Shown in pieces: positions 26,890 to 32,755 of a stretch of 34,804 nucleotides of DNA. The position numbers were made by a program, and so were the translations under genes. The notes under the pieces are model-generated. The model saw nothing but the letters and a program-made list of their open reading frames with translations. It had not been told where the DNA came from and did not search any database. The stretch's first letter is position 1; the number at the start of each line of letters is the position of its first letter. Location of the stretch: contig CALWPB010000010.1 of the NCBI GenBank assembly GCA_944383315.1, positions 1-34,804 on the forward strand. Direction: 5' to 3'. The stretch is from an uncultured Clostridia bacterium. GTDB taxonomy: Bacteria > Bacillota > Clostridia > Christensenellales > UBA1242.

Positions 26890-26900
26890 GCATAATACAA
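26876..26900 (+). repeat. TTGCTTA hairpin, copy 1
   Basis: TTG-CTTA-TATGC-AA-GCATA-ATA-CAA. The outer TTG/CAA, the internal loop and the central AA are shared with copies at 27041 and 27218, while the inner 5-bp stem differs but pairs. This copy stands alone, without the 60-bp repeat upstream. Confidence 0.6.
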
Positions 26901-26921
26901 AAAAAGCACCAAATGGTGCTT
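26899..26921 (-). terminator. Minus-strand terminator in the repeat region
   Basis: On the minus strand AAGCACC-ATTT-GGTGCTT runs into a T tract. It would stop transcription from the tRNA side before the PHP-like gene's promoter. Confidence 0.75.
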
Positions 26922-26937
26922 AATATATAGAGTGTAA

Positions 26938-27065
26938 GTTGCTTGTCTATCCGCGGCAGTGTACTGCCTTGCGGTAGACTCGCACCAAAGCCACTCAAAA
27001 ACTTTTGCGCTATTTAGCGCAAGTATCCTTGTCCTTTTTATTGCTTACGTACAAGTACGACACAA
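26938..27065 (+). repeat. Structured tandem repeat unit A
   Basis: Three parts in order. First, a 60-bp sequence (26938-26997) identical to 27108-27167, containing a long hairpin at 26945-26979: gtcta/tagac, ccgc/gcgg and ggcag/ctgcc closing a TGTA loop. Second, a stem-loop TTGCGCT-ATTT-AGCGCAA (27005-27022). Third, the TTGCTTA hairpin with inner stem CGTAC/GTACG (27041-27065). No open reading frame of note. Confidence 0.75.
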
Positions 27066-27107
27066 TAAACGCTCGCCTAATCGTTTACTACATTTGAGCA
27101 AAGCAAG

Positions 27108-27242
27108 GTTGCTTGTCTATCCGCGGCAGTGTACTGCCTTGCGGTAGACTCGCACCAAAGCCACTCACTTCCGCCTGTACGCAAACGTAACCGTTTGCTA
27201 ATAGTCCTCGCTTTTTATTGCTTAAATGCAAGCATTACGCAA
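27108..27242 (+). repeat. Structured tandem repeat unit B
   Basis: Same order as unit A. The 60-bp repeat (27108-27167) is identical; the second stem-loop has a different but fully paired sequence, GCAAACG-TAAC-CGTTTGC (27181-27198); and the TTGCTTA hairpin has inner stem AATGC/GCATT (27218-27242). Units start 170 bp apart. The 60-bp repeat contains CGCACCAAAG, which equals the last bases of tRNA-Leu plus its 3' flank on the other strand. Confidence 0.75.
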
Positions 27243-27243
27243 C

Positions 27244-27295
27244 AAAAAAAGCGAGTCCTATTCACGCAAAATAAATTTTGCGTATAGGCTTCGCT
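27244..27295 (-). terminator. Terminator of tRNA-Leu
   Basis: On the minus strand, 11 bases after the tRNA CCA, a long stem forms from AGCGA, CCTAT and CGCAAAA pairing with TTTTGCG, ATAGG and TCGCT, with small bulges, followed by a T run. Confidence 0.85.
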
Positions 27296-27305
27296 CGTTC
27301 TCCTT

Positions 27306-27394
27306 TGGTGCGGTCAAGAGGACTTGAACCTCCACGGCCTTAAAAAGCCACAAGATCCTTAGTCTTGTGCGTCTGCCAATTCCGCCATAACCGC
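27306..27394 (-). tRNA. tRNA-Leu (anticodon AAG)
   Basis: 89 bases with CCA encoded. The acceptor arms GCGGTTA and TGACCGC pair with one G-U. The D-loop contains TTGGCAGA. The anticodon stem CAAGA/TCTTG encloses the loop C-T-A-A-G-G-A, giving anticodon AAG. A class II long variable arm (GGC...GCC) follows, then the T-arm GGAGG-TTCAAGT-CCTCT. The long variable arm and G37 agree with leucine. A34 would have to be deaminated to inosine to read CUC as well as CUU. Confidence 0.95.
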
Positions 27395-27414
27395 ATATTC
27401 AATGTAACAAAATT

Positions 27415-27443
27415 ATGATATCACAAAAATATAGAAAAATCAA
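27415..27443 (-). promoter_or_regulatory. Proximal promoter of tRNA-Leu
   Basis: On the minus strand TTGATT (27438-27443), 17 bases, TATCAT (27415-27420), about 20 bases before the tRNA. A second candidate further up has an extended TGTGA-TATAAT -10 (27497-27502 on the plus strand as attata) but only a weak TTTATT -35. Confidence 0.6.
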
Positions 27444-27584
27444 GAGTTTTCAAAACAAAAATTAAAATCAAACAATATTTTTGCGAAAGTGTCTCTATTA
27501 TATCACAAAATATCCAATAAATAAAGGTTTTTTTGCGGTATTTTTGCAAAATTTTTATAAATATTAATTTTTCTTAAATACACC

Positions 27585-27614
27585 TTGACAAAAGCATAAA
27601 ATTTGTGTTATATT
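27585..27614 (+). promoter_or_regulatory. Promoter of the ferredoxin operon
   Basis: A perfect TTGACA (27585-27590), an 18-base spacer, then TATATT (27609-27614) preceded by TGTGT, 29 bases before the ATG. Confidence 0.85.
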
Positions 27615-27643
27615 GCTAAAAAATCAAATAAGGAGATAAGAAA

Positions 27644-27817
27644 ATGGTAGATAAAAACACCTGTATCGGCTGTGGCGCTTGTATGAGTATGTGCCCTGTT
27701 GGTGCGATTCATTTTGATGACAATGGCAAGGCGGAAATTAATCCCGAAGTTTGTATAAAATGCGGGACTTGCGAAGGTGTTTGTCCCGTTTCTGCAATAA
27801 CCATAAAGAAGGACTAA
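27644..27817 (+). CDS. 2[4Fe-4S] ferredoxin
   Basis: A 57-residue clostridial-type ferredoxin, an electron carrier in the cytosol. Two classical cluster motifs are complete: CIGCGACMSMCP at 7-18 and CIKCGTCEGVCP at 37-48, each CxxCxxCxxxCP. Length and the pseudo-twofold layout are those of the short 2[4Fe-4S] family. AGGAG lies eight bases before the ATG, behind a strong promoter, so it is probably well expressed. Its last codons carry the ribosome site of the next gene, so the two are translationally coupled. Confidence 0.97.
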   Translation: MVDKNTCIGCGACMSMCPVGAIHFDDNGKAEINPEVCIKCGTCEGVCPVSAITIKKD

Positions 27818-27821
27818 GGCT

Positions 27822-29384
27822 TTGAATATCGAAAAAGAAAAAATGGCTAATTTACCACCTAAGGAAAAAATTGCATTATTAGAACTCACTCCGCGCAATA
27901 TAAAACTTGTGCTTGCGTGGTATATCCCAAATACTTCTTTTGAAGTGTTTGATGAATTTGTAGAGCCTGTAAAGATTTATGAAGATATCAACCGCGATGG
28001 ATTTATCAAGCCCACGCAAATTGCTGACGTTGTCAAGATTGTTAAAATGTATCGTAAACTTTGCGATTCGCTGAAAGTTTCAAAGGCAACAGCATATGCA
28101 ACTCCTGCTTTTAGGGAAGCAAAAAATCATTATGGTTTCCTTGAAGAATTAGAGATAGCATCAGGTTTTAAAATTCGTCTAATGCAAGAGCAAGATGAGG
28201 TAGTGTCTATCTATAATGGGGTTATCAATACTCTAGATGTTCCAAAAGGTGTGATTGTTTATATTGAAGATGAGTATACACAAATAATTCATTATTCCCG
28301 TAAAACAATAATCAACAATGTAACAATACAATTCGGTGCAGCAAGTCTTGCTGAACTCTTTTTAGAATCAGCAGGTACTCCAGAAAAACAAATGGAAGAA
28401 ATGACTGCATTCTTTAAGAAACACGTAATCAATGAAACTCCGTGGATGTGTGATGTAAACCTTGAAGAGTTTAAATTTGTGGGTGTTGGCGATGTGTTCG
28501 ACAGTATTGGCAAAATCAGCAGAAAAGGCAGAAAATATCCGCTTGATATGGCGCATGCTTATGAATTTAACTACACAGACTTCCAAAATGTTTACAATGC
28601 TATCAAAGGTCTTGACCTAGATAAACGCACTCGTATTCGTGGCATTTCAGCAAAGTCTGCTGGTACAGTCGCAAGTGGTCTTGCAATAGTTAGAGCACTT
28701 TTTGAATCATTCCGTATCCCAAAGTTTATTGTTTCTTCGTCAAGCACTTCAACAGGAGTATTGTTTAATCAGTGTGTTCCGCTCACTATGGAAAAGCCTA
28801 TTGTGGATGTAGTTATGTATAGTTTGCAAAGCAATTTGTGCTATTATCCTGTAACTGCGACTAATTCGTTACACGTTTATTTCTTGTCTACTATTTTATT
28901 TAGACAACTTCGCGTTATGCATAAACTCGGTAGGCAATACTTACGCGCATTAAAAATTGCAAGTTTCCTATATGATAGCGGTTCTAGAATTCGTTACCAT
29001 TCAAGTAGGAAGGATGCTCTTGAAGTTATTCTCAACTCAAATTTGCTTGGAATAACACACAACGACCTTGTGCTTGCAGCATTTATTGCTTCTTCACAAA
29101 ATAGTGATGAATTTAGCCTAAGCGAATGGGTAAAATATAAAGATATAGTATCCGAAGCAGACCTTGCCGCAGTGAAAAAATTAGCAGTTATACTAAAAAT
29201 TGCAGTAGCCCTTGACTGCACTCAACAAGGACTTGTTACTGACGTAGTTTGCGATGTCTTGGGAGATTCTGTAATTATGAAAACAGTGGCAAATGGTCAG
29301 GATATATCATTTGAATTGAAATGCGCAAAGGAAGCATTGCCAGATTTCAAAAAAGTATTTGGTAAAAATCTTGAACTTTTATAA
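27822..29384 (+). CDS. Degenerate Ppx/GppA-like protein
   Basis: A 520-residue protein with the layout of exopolyphosphatase/pppGpp phosphohydrolases: an actin-like N-terminal half (to about 310) and an HD-type helical C-terminal half. The TTG start is chosen because AGAAGGA lies 8 bases upstream inside the ferredoxin end; the ATG seven codons on (27843) has no clear ribosome site. The first phosphate loop, usually DIGSNSxRL, reads LLELTPRNIKL. The second, usually DIGGGSTEL, reads YIEDEYTQI. The segment around the catalytic glutamate is partly kept (QEQDEVVSIYNGV). In the C-half the HD-like LLHDIG reads FLYDSG. Loss of both phosphate loops argues against catalysis. It may bind a ligand or partner. 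Coupling to a ferredoxin is unusual for this family. Confidence 0.8.
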   Translation: MNIEKEKMANLPPKEKIALLELTPRNIKLVLAWYIPNTSFEVFDEFVEPVKIYEDINRDGFIKPTQIADVVKIVKMYRKLCDSLKVSKATAYATPAFREAKNHYGFLEELEIASGFKIRLMQEQDEVVSIYNGVINTLDVPKGVIVYIEDEYTQIIHYSRKTIINNVTIQFGAASLAELFLESAGTPEKQMEEMTAFFKKHVINETPWMCDVNLEEFKFVGVGDVFDSIGKISRKGRKYPLDMAHAYEFNYTDFQNVYNAIKGLDLDKRTRIRGISAKSAGTVASGLAIVRALFESFRIPKFIVSSSSTSTGVLFNQCVPLTMEKPIVDVVMYSLQSNLCYYPVTATNSLHVYFLSTILFRQLRVMHKLGRQYLRALKIASFLYDSGSRIRYHSSRKDALEVILNSNLLGITHNDLVLAAFIASSQNSDEFSLSEWVKYKDIVSEADLAAVKKLAVILKIAVALDCTQQGLVTDVVCDVLGDSVIMKTVANGQDISFELKCAKEALPDFKKVFGKNLELL

Positions 29385-29410
29385 AATAGTATCGTACGAT
29401 ACTATTTTTT
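29384..29410 (+). terminator. Terminator after the Ppx/GppA-like gene
   Basis: A near-perfect palindrome AATAGTATCG-TA-CGATACTATT followed by a T run, beginning at the stop codon. It could work in both directions. Confidence 0.85.
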
Positions 29411-29412
29411 AA

Positions 29413-29441
29413 TTGCTAAAATGCAGGTTGTATGCTAAAAT
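29413..29441 (+). promoter_or_regulatory. Promoter of the mreB-like gene
   Basis: TTGCTA (29413-29418), 17 bases, TAAAAT (29436-29441), 23 bases before the ATG. Confidence 0.55.
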
Positions 29442-29464
29442 AATAGAAAAAACAAGGTTTTATT

Positions 29465-30445
29465 ATGGCAAAAATACGTTTGTTTATTGATATGGGTTCA
29501 TCCAAAACTGTCATTTATCGCGATGGAATGGGAGTAGTTTTAAGCGAACCTACAAGGATTTCTGTAAGAAAAGATGACGGCATCGCCGAAGTTGTAGATT
29601 ACGGACAAAAAGCGGTCAAAAATAGGGAAGATATTTTTATCGTGTCGCCAGTTATGGAAGGAATTATCACAGATGAAAACAACTGCATTGCAATGATTAA
29701 AGAGTATGTCCGCCGTGTAACTACCGATGCACCAAATGCCCGTATAGAAGCCTTTATAAGTATCCCTTGTGGTGCAAGCGCACAGGACAAACAAAAATTT
29801 TACAATGTGGCATATTCTTCAAATATCAGTAAACTTTGGCTTGTGCCTGCACCTATTGCAGCACTTTTGGGGTGTGGGATAAGTTTTGATGATTTTGAAT
29901 ACTGTGTGCTTGCTGATATTGGTTCTGGATGTACTGATATTGCAGTGCTGGGGCAAAATGGCATTGTCGAAGGCTTTACCATTAACATTGGCTCAATAAA
30001 TATTGATTTAGCGATTGTGTCGCATATTCAGGCAAAATATGGTATCAAAATTACGCTTGCTAGCGCACTTTCATTGAAAGAACAAATAGGCAGCCTAATC
30101 CCTAGCGGCTCAAAAACCTTGTCTGTTAGTGGAACGGAAACACGTTCAGGGAACAAGAAAACTATTAACGCAACGGGGTTTGATATACTAGACGGCTTGC
30201 GCGAATATTATCAAGTAATAGCCGATTCCGTATCTAGTTTACTTGCAGCAAGTGAAGCCGAAGTGTGCGCAAAAGCGAAAGCGCAAGGCGTGATTTTTTG
30301 CGGGAATGGTAGCAAAATCGAAGGTTTAAAGGAATATATGGAAACACGACTCAATATGCCCGTATTTATCGCAAACGGTGCACGCACTGTATACGGAATG
30401 CAGAAATTGTCGCAAGACAAAAATTTAATTAAAAAATTGTTGTAA
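29465..30445 (+). CDS. mreB: MreB/Mbl-family actin-like protein
   Basis: A 326-residue bacterial actin of the MreB family, which guides lateral wall synthesis as membrane-associated filaments. Phosphate loop 1 is IDMGSSKT near residue 9. The family segment VVLSEPT is at about 24-30, then SPVMEGIITD (usually PLKDGVIADF), LVPAPIAALLGCG (usually EEPMAAAIGAG), and phosphate loop 2 ADIGSGCTDIAVL. C-terminal FCGNGSKIEGLKEYMETRLNMPV matches the usual LTGGGALLRGLDxxL. The sequence is clearly diverged from textbook MreB, so it could be a second, specialised paralogue. mreC and mreD do not follow, unlike the common order. It has its own promoter and terminator, just ahead of the min operon. Confidence 0.85.
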   Translation: MAKIRLFIDMGSSKTVIYRDGMGVVLSEPTRISVRKDDGIAEVVDYGQKAVKNREDIFIVSPVMEGIITDENNCIAMIKEYVRRVTTDAPNARIEAFISIPCGASAQDKQKFYNVAYSSNISKLWLVPAPIAALLGCGISFDDFEYCVLADIGSGCTDIAVLGQNGIVEGFTINIGSINIDLAIVSHIQAKYGIKITLASALSLKEQIGSLIPSGSKTLSVSGTETRSGNKKTINATGFDILDGLREYYQVIADSVSSLLAASEAEVCAKAKAQGVIFCGNGSKIEGLKEYMETRLNMPVFIANGARTVYGMQKLSQDKNLIKKLL

Positions 30446-30471
30446 AAGTCAAAAACTGTACTTGTTATGTC

Positions 30472-30508
30472 GAAAGAAACCAATCATTCTGGTTTCTTTT
30501 CTTTTTTT
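30472..30508 (+). terminator. Terminator after the mreB-like gene
   Basis: gaaagaaacca pairs with tggtttctttt around a 7-base loop, followed by a T-rich tract that ends close to minD. No strong minD promoter is visible between the terminator and the gene. Confidence 0.8.
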
Positions 30509-30545
30509 GATTAAAGTTTGCTATTATTAAGACAAGGAGAAAAGT

Positions 30546-31325
30546 ATGGCAAGAAAAATAGTTTTGACGAGTGGAAAGGGTGGAGTAGGCAAAACAACTT
30601 GTTGCGCTCTGCTAGGGCTTGGACTTGCTAGGCTCGGCGCTCGTGTTGTAATGATGGACGTTGATATTGGGCTAAATAATCTCGATGTCGTAGCAGGGCT
30701 TGATACAAGAGTAATGTATGATATAGTTGACGTTGCAGAAGGGAAATGCCGCATACGTCAAGCACTTGTTTCGCATCCGCAAGCCCCACTCTTGTACATA
30801 ATGCCAAGCAGCCACAGCCTAAATGTAGGTAAGGTTAGTGTCGAAGATATGCGCCGTATTACTGATGAACTAAGCCGTTCCTTCGATTATATTTTGATAG
30901 ATTGTCCCGCAGGGATAGGCAAAGAATTTTATAGAGCAATTTATATGGCTAGCGAAGCAATTTTAATTACAACACCTAATATAACCGCTATTCGCGATGC
31001 AAATAAAGTCGCAAGCCTCGTGATTGGCTGCGGTATCAGTGATATTAGTTTAATAGTAAATCGCGTACGAACTGATATGATTGCAAAACGTTTGATGATA
31101 AAGCCGCAGGATATAGCAGCAAGCCTAGATATAAAATTGTTAGGTGTTGTACCAGAAGCGGACTCCATAGCTGCCGCGGCTTGCCAAACGGGTAGCGTGC
31201 TAGGGGCAAAAGATAATGTAAATTTGTTTTTAGATATCGCAAGGTCTATACATTTAGGTGCGGCGGAACAGCGAATAAAGCGCGGTTTTCGTAATTTAAA
31301 GATAAATAAAGGGGGAATCATATGA
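30546..31325 (+). CDS. minD: Septum-site ATPase MinD
   Basis: A 259-residue ParA/MinD-family ATPase that cycles on the membrane to place the division site. The deviant Walker A SGKGGVGKTT is at 9-18. DVDIGLNNLDVVAGLDTRVM and IDCPAGIGKEF are MinD signatures (DADIGLRNLD; IDSPAGIE), and LLGVVPE is also conserved. The C-terminus after about 240 is a short basic amphipathic segment (GFRNLKINKGG), fitting a membrane-targeting helix. AAGGAG lies seven bases before the ATG. Its stop overlaps the minE start by four bases (ATGA), so the two are coupled. No minC lies beside it. Confidence 0.95.
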   Translation: MARKIVLTSGKGGVGKTTCCALLGLGLARLGARVVMMDVDIGLNNLDVVAGLDTRVMYDIVDVAEGKCRIRQALVSHPQAPLLYIMPSSHSLNVGKVSVEDMRRITDELSRSFDYILIDCPAGIGKEFYRAIYMASEAILITTPNITAIRDANKVASLVIGCGISDISLIVNRVRTDMIAKRLMIKPQDIAASLDIKLLGVVPEADSIAAAACQTGSVLGAKDNVNLFLDIARSIHLGAAEQRIKRGFRNLKINKGGII

Positions 31326-31561
31326 ACAATGAACCAAGGGGCTTAACGAAACTAAAACAAGTCCTTATAAATGACAAACATTTTAATCCAGAAAGGTTAA
31401 ATGATGTGGTGTCAAGCGATATTTTCAAACTTTTGCAAAATTATATGGAAATAGATAATAGCGATATGATGTCGCGTATTGATTTGGACGAACAAGGGAA
31501 TTACGTATTGCGCTGCAAGGTAAAATGCAAAAGGCTGAAAATAATGGGACTTTTGTCGTAA
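31322..31561 (+). CDS. minE: MinE-like division topological factor
   Basis: A 79-residue protein that would stimulate MinD ATPase and drive it off the membrane. The C-terminal half matches the MinE dimerisation domain: SSDIFKLLQNYMEIDNSDMM resembles RKDILEVICKYVQIDPEMV of E. coli, followed by beta strands (QGNYVLRCKVKCK). The N-terminal part is weak: LTKLKQVLINDKHFNPERL stands where the MinD-binding helix belongs. The length is typical (80-90). It starts within the minD stop. Assignment rests on this partial alignment and on position. Confidence 0.82.
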   Translation: MNNEPRGLTKLKQVLINDKHFNPERLNDVVSSDIFKLLQNYMEIDNSDMMSRIDLDEQGNYVLRCKVKCKRLKIMGLLS

Positions 31562-31571
31562 GGGGGTATGT

Positions 31572-31733
31572 ATGAACTTAAACTGGTTGTACAAAGCAAT
31601 AATTACGGTTATTGCTACGGTTATTGTGCTGCTCGTTATAGATACAATAGGACTTGTAAACCCAATTAGCGAAACGATAAACGAAATAGACGGCATCTTC
31701 TATGTTAGCCTTAACCAAGGGGGCGGAGTATGA
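31572..31733 (+). CDS. Small single-pass membrane protein in the SpoIVFA position
   Basis: A 53-residue ORF, too short for usual gene calls. It starts ten bases after minE with an AAGGGGG ribosome site and ends in an ATGA overlap with the protease gene, so coupling supports it. Residues 7-27 are a membrane helix (KAIITVIATVIVLLVIDTIG), followed by about 25 residues, presumably outside, ending GGGV. In Bacillus the gene between minD and spoIVFB is spoIVFA, which tethers and inhibits the protease. This protein is far smaller with no clear similarity, so an analogous role is only suggested by position. Confidence 0.75.
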   Translation: MNLNWLYKAIITVIATVIVLLVIDTIGLVNPISETINEIDGIFYVSLNQGGGV

Positions 31734-32578
31734 GAAAAATTAAATTTTCTATTCATCCGCTGTTTATCGTGTTTGTTGCAGCACTTATTTATCTAGGTTA
31801 CTTTTATGTTTTGCTCGCTTATTTAATTACTATTATTCTTCACGAACTAGCCCACGCATTTGTCGCAAATAAACTAGGTTATAGGCTTAACCATATTACT
31901 ATGATGCCACACGGTGCAGCACTTTCAGGGCAGAATAACTTTTATAGCGCTAAGGATGAAATTTTAGTTGCCGTGGCAGGTCCTGCTCTCAATTTAGTGC
32001 TGGCTATTTTAGGTTGCGCACTCTGGTGGATATGGCCTGATACTTATTTTTATACACAACAGTTTGTATACGCAAATATAATTACAGCGGTAATTAATTG
32101 CTTGCCAATTTTCCCGCTTGATGGCGGGCGTATACTTCTTGCAATTCTTAGCCGCAATGGTAATCGCGCGGCAGCAATTAAAAAAATAAAGATAACTGGT
32201 ATAATCTTTTCGTGTGCAATACTTGTAGGCTTTGTAATTACTGTATTTTTTGTGCCTAATTATACAATGCTTGTGTTTGGTTCATTCTTGTTTGTTACTT
32301 CAATTTTAGAAGACAAATCAGCATACTATTACCATATGAATTTGTTTGAGAGCAAGTCAGGGCATTTATCAAAGGGGCTAAAAATTCGAGAAATAGCAGT
32401 GCCCGAGAATATGCAACTTTATAAATTGTTATCTGTTGTAACACCAGATAGTTTAACCGATTTTAATGTCATAGATAAAGATTATAAGATAATAGGTAAA
32501 ATCAGTGAAAATCAGTTGCACAAACTTATACAACTTTATCCCGCAAACACTCGTTTAAGCCTAATCATTAATAATTAA
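31730..32578 (+). CDS. spoIVFB: SpoIVFB-like M50 intramembrane metalloprotease
   Basis: A 282-residue site-2-protease family member. The zinc motif is H38-E-L-A-H42 in a membrane helix, and the third ligand D131 sits in FPLDGGRIL. About five membrane segments occupy residues 8-195. The last 85 residues resemble a single CBS-like ATP-sensing domain, as in SpoIVFB, which cleaves pro-SigmaK in the sporulating mother cell. All catalytic residues are present. It is the last gene of the minD-minE operon, matching the minD-spoIVFA-spoIVFB order of Bacillus. The stop is followed at once by GCACA-loop element copy 3. Confidence 0.92.
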   Translation: MRKIKFSIHPLFIVFVAALIYLGYFYVLLAYLITIILHELAHAFVANKLGYRLNHITMMPHGAALSGQNNFYSAKDEILVAVAGPALNLVLAILGCALWWIWPDTYFYTQQFVYANIITAVINCLPIFPLDGGRILLAILSRNGNRAAAIKKIKITGIIFSCAILVGFVITVFFVPNYTMLVFGSFLFVTSILEDKSAYYYHMNLFESKSGHLSKGLKIREIAVPENMQLYKLLSVVTPDSLTDFNVIDKDYKIIGKISENQLHKLIQLYPANTRLSLIINN

Positions 32579-32601
32579 GTGTGTAGCCGCACAGGCAATA
32601 G
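32578..32601 (+). repeat. GCACA-loop 3' element, copy 3
   Basis: AGTGTG-TA-GCC-GCACA-GGC-AATAG, starting within the spoIVFB stop codon. The stem GCC/GGC closes the GCACA loop; the alternative GTGTG/CGCAC pairing is kept by a G-U. The next 25 bases also resemble those after copy 2. Confidence 0.55.
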
Positions 32602-32683
32602 GGATAGTTTACGTTGATTTTTGCAAATCTTTTTTATCCATTTTTACTATTTCCCAAATTTACAAATTTCTTGAAATAGGGTA

Positions 32684-32712
32684 TTGATATTTAATTGTTT
32701 TTGTGCTATAAT
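32684..32712 (+). promoter_or_regulatory. Promoter of the 336-residue membrane protein gene
   Basis: TTGATA (32684-32689), 17 bases, TATAAT (32707-32712), with TGTGC before the -10. Compared base for base it shares TTGAT, TTTA, TTT, TGTG and TATAATAT with the promoter at 18738. Confidence 0.8.
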
Positions 32713-32755
32713 ATAACCGAAAAGTAAAAGAAGATTTAACTTTTAGGGGGTATTT

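Noticed and set aside
26938..27242. CRISPR array
   Set aside because: Only two identical 60-bp blocks 170 bp apart, and the sequence between them is itself structured and partly similar. No cas genes.
30941..31321. 126-codon minus-strand open frame inside minD
   Set aside because: Antisense to conserved MinD motifs, with a Ser/Ile/Thr-rich composition typical of shadows.
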